In this document: positions 28,875 through 38,347 of the stretch, piece after piece | Layout: every line of letters begins with the position of its first letter | Numbering within the stretch: position 1 is the first letter of the stretch | Source of the DNA: Cylindrotheca closterium | Taxonomy: Eukaryota; Bacillariophyta; Bacillariophyceae; Bacillariales; Bacillariaceae | Direction of reading: 5' to 3' | DNA: 64,000 nt | Assembly: GCA_933822405.4 (NCBI GenBank) | Contig: CAKOGP040002280.1 | Location: forward strand, 100,384-164,383 | Made by a program: the position numbers and the translations under genes | The notes under the pieces: model-generated | What the model saw: only the letters and a program-made list of their open reading frames with translations | What the model was told of the DNA's origin: nothing | Databases searched by the model: none

Positions 28875-29918
28875 ATGTCTCGGCTTTTTTTTTCACTGGT
28901 GTTGGCATTCACACGCATATCTTCTTGTTCTTCTTCGTCAGGTAACAGCTTTCGCTGTTCCAACGACCATACCTTGGCAAAGCAGCGAAATTTGAAGACA
29001 CCACCACCACCACCACCACAACAACAACAACAACAACAATTCCGTGCTGCGAATAGCTGCGCTTGTTTTAGTGACGGAAGTGAACTAAATGATGCTGTCA
29101 AGCAGTTTATCCAAGATGGGTGTTCTGACACCCACAATTGCAATACCGATGTAGTGCAAAAATACGGTTGGCCCATGGGATCCTGGTGTGTGTCAAATGT
29201 CACTAATATGGACAAGTTATTCTACGGGGCATCGCACTTCAATGACGATATTTCCCCTTGGGATACGGCCCAAGTCACAAGTATGGAAACAATGTTTGAG
29301 TACGCATCCTCCTTTCATCAAGACTTGTCAGCCTGGGATGTTTCGAAAGTCACCAACATGATTCGAATGTTTGCTCATGCGTCAGCCTTCAATCAAGATT
29401 TGTCCTCATGGGACGTTTCTCAAGTTGCAAATATGCAATACCTGTTTGGTTATGCCTCTTCCTTCCACCAAGACTTGTCATCCTGGGATACGTCTCAAGT
29501 CACGGATATGAGTTACATGTTCCGTGCCGCATCATCCTTCAATGGCGATATTTCCTCCTGGAAGGTTTCCAAAGTTACAAACATGTGGGGGATATTTTAC
29601 GAGGCGTCGTCTTTCAATCAAGATTTGTCCTCGTGGGATATCTCAAACGTCAAGAGCATGAGAAACATGTTCTACTTGGCAAGCTCATTCAATCAAGACT
29701 TGTCCCTGTGGAATATTTCTCGTGTGACAAATATGGAATACATGTTCGCGGGAGCATCCTCCTTCCAACAAAATCTGTGTGCCTGGGGTCCGCAGATTTC
29801 GCCTACCAAGAAGAACAATATTATGACTCTGATGTTTTGGGGGAGCAACTGTCCCGCCCAATCGGAGCCAAACACAACATCCACTCCACCAGGTCCATTT
29901 TGCTACGAATGTGTCTAG
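28875..29918 (+). CDS. BspA-type DUF285 repeat protein, copy 1 (secreted)
   Basis: ATG 28875 gives 347 residues. A signal peptide (MSRLFFSLVLAFTRISSCSS) leads to a polyPro-polyGln run encoded by (CCA)n(CAA)n at about 29000-29040. The family N-module follows: [47 protein letters not shown]. Eight 25-residue units of the form [21 protein letters not shown] follow (75-bp DNA period). The C-terminus holds spaced cysteines (LCAWGP...NCPA...PFCYECV), with no transmembrane segment. BspA-type repeats fold as leucine-rich-like solenoids and mediate adhesion or ligand binding in bacteria and protists; here the role is inferred. It is the first of a same-strand cluster with the genes at 30302, 33234 and 38348. 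Confidence 0.85.
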   Translation: MSRLFFSLVLAFTRISSCSSSSGNSFRCSNDHTLAKQRNLKTPPPPPPQQQQQQQFRAANSCACFSDGSELNDAVKQFIQDGCSDTHNCNTDVVQKYGWPMGSWCVSNVTNMDKLFYGASHFNDDISPWDTAQVTSMETMFEYASSFHQDLSAWDVSKVTNMIRMFAHASAFNQDLSSWDVSQVANMQYLFGYASSFHQDLSSWDTSQVTDMSYMFRAASSFNGDISSWKVSKVTNMWGIFYEASSFNQDLSSWDISNVKSMRNMFYLASSFNQDLSLWNISRVTNMEYMFAGASSFQQNLCAWGPQISPTKKNNIMTLMFWGSNCPAQSEPNTTSTPPGPFCYECV

Positions 29919-30301
29919 TTTCCCATTTTTTTAACAAGCGCATAATGTGTAAAATGAACTAGTAGGATTACCTATATATCAACTCGTTACTTTTATTGCA
30001 CTGTTGGTATTCATTTTTTGCCGGTACATTCTTAGTGCTTATCGGCACTTTTCAAACTTTGGGACTACACATGTACCGACCGTGTCGTGCGAGAACTCTC
30101 GCATCATTTTTTGCGCGCGTCATTGTCGAATGAATGAATCTCATAAAACATATTCATATCTTGCATTATCATTATTCACATTATCACTACCAGGTACTCA
30201 TCATGATCATTGTCGCTCCAGGACATACGGAATAAGTACGACGAAAGAGCACCTAGATCCCTTTTCTCTTGTTGCTCAAGCAAATCGCGTGTATAGTCAA
30301 G
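29919..30301. other. Spacer between BspA copies 1 and 2
   Basis: AT-rich 3' flank, then a leader with CGAAAGAGCACCTAGATCCC.TTTTCTCTT (about 30242-30270) that resembles the leader of copy 5 at 38250-38280. No separate gene is seen. Confidence 0.5.
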
Positions 30302-32131
30302 ATGGTTCGAGTCCCATTCCTTTTCTTTTCGACGACCACAACATGGTGTTTGCTGAATCAATTGGCAATAAGCGCAGCTTCTTCGAGCGCCTTCATTTGT
30401 TCCGACGACAATGGTTTGACGCAACAAGTCAATGACACTGGCTGCGCTTGCTTCAGTGGAGGCTTTGAACTAGAACAAGCTGTTCGTTATTTTGTTGTGG
30501 ACGGTTGTTCTGATTCCAAAAATTGCAACAATTGGGTCGTGCAAAAATATGGTTGGCCAATGGGATCCTGGTGTGTTTCGAATTTGAATGAAATGAGGAG
30601 AGTGTTTGATATGCGGAGAGTGCTTGATGTACCGCCTTTCTTCAATGATGACATTTCGTCGTGGGATGTTTCGAATGTCAAAGCCATGGATTACATGTTC
30701 GAAGGTGCATCAACATTTAATGGAGATTTGTCATCATGGGATGTTTCGAAAGTCACGAATATGCGCGGAATGTTCAATGAAGCGTCATCCTTTAATCAAG
30801 ACTTGACATCATGGAATACTTCGTCTGTGACTGACATGGACGGAATATTCCGTGAAGCATCGTCATTCAATGGCGACATTTCAACATGGGACGTGTCGAA
30901 AGTCACTGATATGAGTAATACGTTCACAGGCGCGTCATCCTTCAATCGAGACTTGTCATCATGGGATGTTTCCTCTGTGGTGTCTACACTTGGAATGTTC
31001 AAAGACGCAAAGTCGTTCAATCAAGATTTGTCATCATGGGACGTGTCTTCTGTTGTTATCATGTATGGCATGTTCGACGGTGCATCATCCTTCAATGGCG
31101 ACATTGCGTCATGGGATGTCTCTGGTGTCACCAATATGCTAAGAATGTTTCAGGGTGATTCATCGTTCAATCAAGACTTGGCATCATGGGACGTCTCTTC
31201 GGTGACAAACATGCATGAAATGTTCCAGAACGCATTTTCGTTCAATCAAAACTTGTCATCATGGAATGTTTCGAAAGTCACCAATATGAATTCTATGTTC
31301 AACAACGCATTTTCGTTCAATCAAAACTTGTCATCATGGAAAGTTTCCAAAGTTCATGAAATGGGTCGGATGTTCAATGGTGCAAAGTCATTCAATGGAG
31401 ACTTATCATCGTGGGATGTCTCCCAAGTCACAGAGGCGGAGAACATGTTTGAAGGAGCTGCTGCTTTTGATAAGTCTGCAGTCTGCAACTGGAGTGATGC
31501 TTGGAAGAAACTAATTCGCTGCAAGGAAGAAGCCGCAATTCCAAAGAGTGGAGTTCTTGCCAGATTTTTAATGACCGCGGCAATTCTCGGTTCCTTTGGC
31601 GGCCTAGCAGTATTTCTGCAGTTTACTTGGAAGAAGCAAAGACAACGTCCTGCTCTACGTGAAGTTCAACCGACCATGACACTGAGACAACAGCAGCAGC
31701 GTGAACGCAACGCAAGTATTCAAGGATTGACAGAGGAGGAACGAAATCAAGCCCTTCATGAGCAATTTATTACAAAATTCAATTTCCAAACCGTTTTGCC
31801 AGACCAATCGACCATCGCTGCAAAACATGTCACAAAATCGGCGTCCAAACAGGACCATGAGCTGCCTTTTGCTGCAGACCCTTACGATGATGAAGACGCA
31901 TTCGAAGTTGATGGGACGCAAGGTAACATTTATCAAGGTCTATTGCGTTGGAGGAGACCATCCGTTCAGGATGAATGCTGCATATGTTTGGAGTGTTATG
32001 CTGCCGGAGAGACGATCTGTGCCCCAATTACAACGGGATGCGACCATGTATTTCATGAAGGATGCATAAATGAATGGCTGAAGAACAACGCCAAGTGTCC
32101 CCTGTGCAGAGTAGAACTACTAAACGACTAG
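30302..32131 (+). CDS. BspA-type DUF285 ectodomain with transmembrane helix and RING-H2 finger
   Basis: ATG 30302 (TCAAGATGG) gives 609 residues. A signal peptide (MVRVPFLFFSTTTTWCLLNQ) precedes the family N-module ([35 protein letters not shown]). Eleven [16 protein letters not shown] units follow to about residue 380. AVCNWSDAWKKLIRC closes the repeats. A transmembrane helix (about 417-440, FLMTAAILGSFGGLAVFLQF) with basic stop-transfer residues leads to a cytosolic region with polyGln and charged residues. It ends in a RING-H2 domain (about 556-605): CCIC, CDHVFHEGC and CPLC give the C3-H2-C3 ligand order in full. RING-H2 proteins act as E3 ubiquitin ligases, so this looks like a receptor-type E3 with a BspA sensor domain. 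This fusion is the striking feature of the cluster. Confidence 0.88.
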   Translation: MVRVPFLFFSTTTTWCLLNQLAISAASSSAFICSDDNGLTQQVNDTGCACFSGGFELEQAVRYFVVDGCSDSKNCNNWVVQKYGWPMGSWCVSNLNEMRRVFDMRRVLDVPPFFNDDISSWDVSNVKAMDYMFEGASTFNGDLSSWDVSKVTNMRGMFNEASSFNQDLTSWNTSSVTDMDGIFREASSFNGDISTWDVSKVTDMSNTFTGASSFNRDLSSWDVSSVVSTLGMFKDAKSFNQDLSSWDVSSVVIMYGMFDGASSFNGDIASWDVSGVTNMLRMFQGDSSFNQDLASWDVSSVTNMHEMFQNAFSFNQNLSSWNVSKVTNMNSMFNNAFSFNQNLSSWKVSKVHEMGRMFNGAKSFNGDLSSWDVSQVTEAENMFEGAAAFDKSAVCNWSDAWKKLIRCKEEAAIPKSGVLARFLMTAAILGSFGGLAVFLQFTWKKQRQRPALREVQPTMTLRQQQQRERNASIQGLTEEERNQALHEQFITKFNFQTVLPDQSTIAAKHVTKSASKQDHELPFAADPYDDEDAFEVDGTQGNIYQGLLRWRRPSVQDECCICLECYAAGETICAPITTGCDHVFHEGCINEWLKNNAKCPLCRVELLND

Positions 32132-32610
32132 ATTGTACTACTAGCGCGTCATTTGTGCGTCGGTTCGAGTTCGTTCCTTGTGATGGAGCTCGTTCCTAAT
32201 TTAGCATCGAACGATTTATTCAATTCGTTCAGTCGAAGGATGGTAGAAACGAACGCATTTTAGAAAATGAGTGCAAGGTGTACATAGTGGATATGAACTT
32301 TTATACAAGGCGGAGGGAGCACCCAATGTAGTACCAGTACGCTGGTAAGAGCACATTGCAAATCAACATGGGCGCTGTGGTCAAGTGACAGAGTGAAAGA
32401 AATGAGAACTGGGTAGCTTTAAGGCAAGTTCATGATAAGCAGCATATGAAGGCAATTGCAACTATAGCTCGTCCAAAGAGCGCTCAAAGAGGATGCATGG
32501 ACGAGTAATGAGGAATGTGACTGCTTGTCTGGCAACCCGCCTGGTAAATTAAAGATAGGGAAAAAATCTGCATATCACGCCTGAATGATCATTATCGTGC
32601 CTATGCACTG

Positions 32611-32684
32611 TTACCCCATCAGGAGTAAGAATGAGCGGGCACTGTGGTTACCCCACCAGGAGTAAGAATGAGCAGGTTTCCAGT
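32611..32684. repeat. Two-copy 37-bp tandem repeat
   Basis: TTACCCCA(T/C)CAGGAGTAAG begins at 32611 and again at 32648. The second copy is slightly diverged and partial at its end. Confidence 0.7.
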
Positions 32685-32940
32685 TGTAAATAGGGAACGA
32701 CCTCCTCCCATGACATCCCACAACTAGGTAGAAAAGAGTATATCAAGATTCGACTACAAAACTTAATCTAATTTTTAAGCCAGCGTAGAGTTTAGTTAGA
32801 TATCACTACAGCATGTTTCGGTATTTGACAATCCTCTTCTGCACTTCGTCGTTCATCCAATCCATTCTTCAAGAGTATATATCCATTTTTGACTTGAAAG
32901 TACTTCGATAGGTCCAAATGCACGTCACTGCGTTGCTAAT

Positions 32941-32964
32941 AATAACCGCGAGCACGCGGTTATT
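32941..32964. repeat. Perfect 10-bp hairpin, 4-nt loop
   Basis: AATAACCGCG (32941-32950), loop AGCA, then CGCGGTTATT (32955-32964). The stem is GC-rich at the loop end. It lies about 270 bp before BspA copy 3; function unknown. Confidence 0.75.
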
Positions 32965-33233
32965 TTCTTGCATCTCGATTGTAATATTTTGCATCATCAT
33001 GATGTCAACATTCATTCGCACATGACTGAAACAATGTGCGGCATTACACCTTCACTAATGCGTGGAACACAATGGATTGCCGAAAGAAGCGCTCGCTCCA
33101 AGTTGCTGTAGTTGCGGAGTCACGTATCGTCCATTGAAATTTCTGATTTCTCCCGAGGAAGTCTCATATAACAACATCCATCGCCAACAGCACATAATAC
33201 CTATCATACCATCAACTTTTCTATCGACTTATC

Positions 33234-34487
33234 ATGAAACCAATCAAGATGTTTTCACTTTCCTTTCTAATGGTGACAACACTCTGTTGCTGTGAGCTAG
33301 TTTCATTTTCAAATGCATCTTCTTCGAGTGCCTTTAGCTGTTCCAATAATGGCAATGTATTGGCGCAACAAAGTGCTGTCAATATCATGCAGCAAGTCAC
33401 TAACAATGGCTGCGCTTGCTTTGGCGAAAATTACGAGCTTCATGATGCCGTGGATCAGTTTATCAGCGACGGCTGTTCTGACACCAACAATTGCAACAAC
33501 ACTGTTGTGCAAAAGTATGGTTGGCCGATGGGATCCTGGTGTGTTTCTTCTGTAACCGACATGGTATTCCTATTCTTGAATGAAAATTCATTCAATGATG
33601 ACATCTCATCTTGGGATGTTTCTTCGGTAACTACCATGGATTACATGTTCTCGCACGCATCATCCTTTAACCAAGATTTGTCGACATGGGAGGTTTCTTC
33701 TGTAACTTCCATGCGTGGGATGTTCTGGCTTGCATCGTCGTTCAATCAAGACCTATCATCTTGGGATATCTCTTCTGTCAACAGCATGGAGTCCATGTTC
33801 CAAACCGCATCATCCTTTAATGGAGACGTGTCAACATGGAACGTCTCTTCTGTGGCGAACATGAATCTAATGTTCGCTGGAGCATATTCATTCAATCAAG
33901 ACTTGTCGTCATGGGATGTCTCTTCTGTGACTGACATGGGTTGGATGTTCCAAGGTGCATCAATCTTCGATGGCGACTTGTCATCATGGGATGTATCTTC
34001 TGTGACTGACATGACTTGGATGTTCGAAGGGGCATCATCTTTTAATGGAGATTTGTCATCCTGGGATGTTTCGAAAGTCACGAATATGGATCTAATGTTC
34101 GCATACGCATCATCCTTCAATCAAGACCTGTCATCTTGGGATATCTCAAATGTGACGAGAGCTGGAGCAATGTTTGAAGGAGATGGTGCCTTCGACGAAT
34201 CGGCCGTGTGCAATTGGAGTGACGTCTGGAAGAGAGTTTTTAGCTGCGATGATGAAAGTGCCAGCCCAACCAATGCCCCGACATTGGATAGTGCAGCAAG
34301 TCCAACAAACGGAAGCCCAAATCCAACCAATGCCCCGACATCGGATAACTCAGCAAGTCCAACAAATTTTCCGAGTTTGGATGCAACGCTTTCGCCAACG
34401 GTAGACGCAAGTTCTACTTCGAGTTTCAACTCTTTGCACGCCACAATCCTTTTGCTGGTGGCAGCAAATTTCCTTTGGAATTACTAA
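33234..34487 (+). CDS. BspA-type DUF285 repeat protein, copy 3 (probably GPI-anchored)
   Basis: ATG 33234 gives 417 residues. The aligned start of the other copies corresponds to the second ATG (33249, in ATCAAGATG), so either may be used. A signal peptide with a CCCEL stretch leads to the N-module ([35 protein letters not shown]) and eight repeat units. [15 protein letters not shown] ends the solenoid, as in copy 2. A Ser/Thr/Pro-rich tail with SPTNAPT and SPTNFPS motifs follows, as seen in diatom cell-wall and surface proteins. The extreme C-terminus, small residues then [15 protein letters not shown], resembles a GPI-anchor signal. A cell-surface or frustule-associated location is inferred. 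Confidence 0.85.
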   Translation: MKPIKMFSLSFLMVTTLCCCELVSFSNASSSSAFSCSNNGNVLAQQSAVNIMQQVTNNGCACFGENYELHDAVDQFISDGCSDTNNCNNTVVQKYGWPMGSWCVSSVTDMVFLFLNENSFNDDISSWDVSSVTTMDYMFSHASSFNQDLSTWEVSSVTSMRGMFWLASSFNQDLSSWDISSVNSMESMFQTASSFNGDVSTWNVSSVANMNLMFAGAYSFNQDLSSWDVSSVTDMGWMFQGASIFDGDLSSWDVSSVTDMTWMFEGASSFNGDLSSWDVSKVTNMDLMFAYASSFNQDLSSWDISNVTRAGAMFEGDGAFDESAVCNWSDVWKRVFSCDDESASPTNAPTLDSAASPTNGSPNPTNAPTSDNSASPTNFPSLDATLSPTVDASSTSSFNSLHATILLLVAANFLWNY

Positions 34488-34835
34488 ATGCTTTGTCGGA
34501 CGTGTACTCTCTTTCGATTGGGGCTGACTTGTACGGAATCCATGTGCAGAAGAAACCAATATAGATCAAGCTGTATTTCTACAGTGTGAATAAAAATAGT
34601 ACATTTTTGTATTAGTGTTTGTTAAAACGTTGAGAATACATTATTATACTGTAGTACTTTTGGATACACTCACTGTATCATATCAGTATCACACAAGCTA
34701 TGATATAGATTGCATATACCTCATTTTCGGCTCTGGGTGATTTTTTCCTGCTAGAATATTCCTAGACTCCAGTAAATCGCAATGCCGAAGTCTTTTTGTG
34801 GCGGCGCCGCCAATAAGTCGCATCTTAGAGTCAAG
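34488..34835. other. Spacer before the BspA pseudogene
   Basis: AT-rich sequence holding the 3' flank of copy 3 and remnants of the leader of the pseudogene. No gene is seen. Confidence 0.5.
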
Positions 34836-35630
34836 ATGGTTTAAGCTTCGTTCCTCTTCTCTTCAACTGTTAGCTGGTGTTTGCTGAATCGATTGGCAAG
34901 TGCATCTTCTTCGAGCGCGTTTAGCTACTAGGTGTTCCAACGACAAGATTTTGGTGCAGCAACCTTCTTCCGACATATACAACAGGCCAATGACCCCCCA
35001 TGGCTGCGTTTACTTTGCTGATGGAGATGAGCTTCGAAATGCATGGTCGTTCCGATTACAACAATTTCAACAACACCGTCGTTCAAAAATATGGCTGGTC
35101 GCTCGATGGGATCATGGCGAGTTTCTTCCGTAAGCGACATGTGTAATTTGTTCGACGAGGCACCTTCTTTCAACGATGACATTTCATCATGGGATGTTTC
35201 CTCAGCCAACAACATGACTGGAATGTTCTTCCTTGTATTTTCATTCAATCGAGACTTGTCATAATGGAATGTTTCAGCTGCCGTCACAATTCGGATTCTA
35301 CTGTTCAATGAACAATAAACTCATTCAATCAAGACCTATTGTCATCATGGGATGTCTATTCTGTCACTGATGTGGATTTTATTTTCCAGTACGTATTATA
35401 GCATCTTTCAATCAAGATTTGTTATCATGGGATGCTTCGAAAGTTGATCGACTGTATCGTATCGAACTTTTGCCACTGTCTACGTCTACAGTGTACCAGT
35501 ACTGATATGAGGTCGATGTTGAAGGGTGCATCATCACTCAATGCGGCGACATTTCATCATGATATGTTACATCTGTCACGAGGATGGACAGGATGTTCCC
35601 AGGTGCTGCACTCGGGGGAATAACTTTTGC
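34836..35630 (+). pseudogene. Decayed BspA-type DUF285 gene (copy 4)
   Basis: The context TCAAGATGG at the start matches copy 2, but the third codon is TAA (34842-34844). Homologous pieces follow in different frames. They include an N-module remnant around 34995-35135 (a GCVYF..GDEL segment and a GWS-type equivalent of YGWPMGSW) and repeat units at about 35160-35270 ([21 protein letters not shown]). Further broken units occur to about 35600 (GACATTTCATCATG.GATGTT-like sequence). Frameshifts and stops occur throughout, so it cannot make the family protein. It shows gene loss within the cluster. Confidence 0.85.
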
Positions 35631-35970
35631 GTACCAAGAATTTGTTGTTCAAGGTGTAATAACACCCTTGCGAAAATACGCCCTTCTTGCGCCAATTCGA
35701 AATTTACACCATCACACTCAAAACAACTACAGGTAAGTAACAAATGGAGTACCAAAGACTTTGAAAAATAACGACAAGTATGCCACGCGGAAACTTTTGC
35801 ACAACAAATATTTGTTCAAGGTGCAATAACACCCTTGTGAAAAGACTGACTCCCTTCTCGCGCTAATTCAAATCACCACAATGCTCAATACAATTAATAA
35901 AAGCAACAAATGGAGTACTAAAAAGACCTCGACTTTAAAAATGACAACATGAATGTATCACACACGGGGA
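35624..35970. repeat. Degenerate ~173-bp tandem duplication
   Basis: Two units beginning ACTTTTGC at about 35624 and 35800 share (A/T)TTTGTT...CAAGGTG(T/C)AATAACACCC and, further on, (A)GTAACAAATGGAGTACCAAA versus GCAACAAATGGAGTACTAAA. Each unit contains the near-palindrome CAAGGTGtAATAACACCCTTG. No coding potential is seen. Confidence 0.65.
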
Positions 35971-36302
35971 AACTTCCCCAAATAGTAATAAGCATTTCAC
36001 AGAAACCTTTTGATGCGAATTGTGAATGCATCAAAAAAGAATTGAGAACGACACCAAGAATTTGTGTAGATTTCTATGTATTACCGGTACCACAATTATT
36101 CTTGCAACACGTGTTACGTAGATACGAACACGTGGTTTCTATTTTTTGGCAGGATTCTAGGTACACGGTACGCCACAATTAACCTACAAGGTGGTACTGT
36201 ACCTATACTGTACGAACCAAAGGATCCGATCTCTTTTCGCATTTCATTTTTTCGGTTTTAAAACATAATTTGAAACCGAGATCAACGAAGGTAATACTAT
36301 CG

Positions 36303-37892
36303 ATGACCCAACTTGATATAGAATCAAAGGCTTTGGACCAAGGTAAGAAAAATGTCGATGACGTCTTTTGAATTTCTGCATACCATACTAACATCAAGTC
36401 TCGGTTCAGAGAATCAAAGATCTGGGTTCGATGAGAAAGCTCGAGCAAGAGAAGAAAAGAGGAATGCCAATGAAGCCTTTGTGGAAAAACGAATCAGTGC
36501 TTCAACCGGACATAATCCTCGTAAATCTTCGTCGAGCAGAGATTCGATATCTAGTGGAAAACGCAGGTCGTCCACTGAAGGCACTAGAGTAGAAAAGGTG
36601 GATCGAGATATTTTCAGGCCAGAAAACCATGGGCGTGATGGTCAGCAGCCGATCGAAGAACCAGTCGGTGCATTTTCTGTGCGTGAACGAGAGTATTCAA
36701 GTAAGACTGAACAAGCTGTTTATGTATCATACATTTCATCATAAAGGCGAATTCTAATTTGTCACAACCTCCAATTGATTACAGATTCTATTCGCAACAA
36801 CGAAGCTCATGTAGAGCCCAGTGAGAACTTGGCCATTGCCTCCGTTGTTGTTCCAGATGAGAACATTGCGGACAAGAAGGTCAATGACACTGAAAAGATG
36901 AACAGCATTGAAAACAAACAATTGTCTCCAAAAAGCATGGCAATCTTTGCAATTGTTGCACTTGTGGTAATTGTGATTGGTGTCGTAGCGGCCGTGGTGC
37001 TTACCGGCGAAGAAGAGAATGGTGGAAATGCAGCCTCGGTTTCCTCAAAGAGAAAGACAGCTCTTCTTATTGTCGACGTCCAAGACTGCTTCATAGGAAG
37101 TGCAAGTGTTACTGCAAACGGACAAGTTGGCTCTCTTCCTGTTGCAGGCTCGGAGGAAATTATCCCAATCATCAACAGAATCCGAGACGAAAAAAGTTGC
37201 CTCTTTGATCTCGTAGTCAGAACACAAGACTTCCATCCAACCAAGCATATTTCCTTTGCTTCGACATTTGGTCTTGAGCCATATGTGCATATCACAGGAG
37301 GTAAGGGAGAGCTTGAACTGAAATGTGTCAACATCGGGGAAGGCTCTTGTTGCCCAGAAGCTTTGATTGCGAGCGGAATCTTTGCCCCAACCGAGCTAAA
37401 ATGGAGCTGGATGGAACATTGAATCATGTTTTACAAAGTAGAGCATGCCAAGTGTGTACCGACCTTCGTTCCAGCTCATGTTTTCCATCAAGCCAGGCAA
37501 TGTGGACCGACCATTGTGAACAAACTGGAGACTCTGGGTTTCCTCAAGATCTTGTTGTAGACGAGGAAAACGACGTTGTCTTTGAAAAGGGTACCAACGA
37601 CTATACCGATGGATACAGCCCTTTCTTTGACAACACCGGCAGAATCAGTACAGGACTTGGAGAGATCCTTCAAGATAATGGGATTGAAGATATTGTCCTT
37701 GTCGGCATTGCTTTTGACTACGCCATTCGGTACGCGGCAAACCATGCAAAAAATCTGGGATATGATGTTAGTGTGATAGCGGATGCCAGCGCAGTTATCG
37801 ATCAACAGGTGGCACTTGATACCACAACGGAAATGATTGCAAACAAAGTCTCTATTCTCAGCTCTGATGATATTATCAAGATGGAATGCTGA
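36303..37892 (+). CDS. Membrane-anchored isochorismatase/nicotinamidase-like protein, frameshifted and without catalytic Cys
   Basis: Best model: exon 1 36303-36342, intron 36343-36409 (TACTAAC-like branch site near 36386), exon 2 36410-36700, intron 36701-36784, exon 3 36785-37892. The first about 140 residues are charged and cytosolic. One transmembrane helix follows (SMAIFAIVALVVIVIGVVAAVVL), then the hydrolase: TALLIVDVQDCF (catalytic Asp), VVRTQDFHP (metal D-x-H), MWTDHCEQTGD (metal His) and EKGTNDYTDGYS (catalytic Lys). At the nucleophile position the sequence is VGIAFDYAIRY, where active family members have Cys instead of that Ala. In addition the frame reading CCPEA stops at 37420; the continuation FDCERNLCPNR...MWTDHC is in the next frame, implying one missing base near 37361-37366. 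It is either a pseudogene or a non-catalytic protein with a base error. Confidence 0.7.
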
Positions 37893-38347
37893 GCACTGCT
37901 GTGATTGCTGGATTTTTAACACCTGTGAAGATCGGTCTTCTGATTTTTCACTAAACATTAGGATACATATATATTTGGACTGGTACTGTAGTATAATACC
38001 TTCGTTTTACAACTTGAGAAAAGAAGGTATCATTTGACGGGTAATAGTAAAGGAACAGGTACTGATGAAGTCACACAGTAGTAGTACATTATTAGGCCTT
38101 TTATTATCCCCTTCTTTTATATATTTGCGACCCCGCAATGACTAATACGGTCGGTACCGGTTTAATAAAAATATATAGTCACAATCAAAACGAGCAAATT
38201 TAAGTCCAGTATATACGGTAGCGACGTATAAGATGCGTTAATGTGGATGGCCGAAAGAAGCACCTAAACAAGTTTTCTCTTATTGGATTGAGGACCTATT
38301 GGAATTGCTCATATAACGTGCCGAGACGTTTTGTGGAACCAATCAAG
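37893..38347. other. Spacer before BspA copy 5
   Basis: AT-rich, with TATATATA-like stretches, then a leader sharing TGGATGGCCGAAAGAAGCACCTA (38244-38266) with copies 2 and 3. No gene is seen. Confidence 0.5.

Larger units (their letters stand above)
32132..33233. other. 1.1-kb spacer between BspA copies 2 and 3
   Basis: Contains the 37-bp tandem repeat and the hairpin listed separately, and a leader with TGGATTGCCGAAAGAAGC (33073-33090) shared with copy 5. No open frame is supported. Confidence 0.5.
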
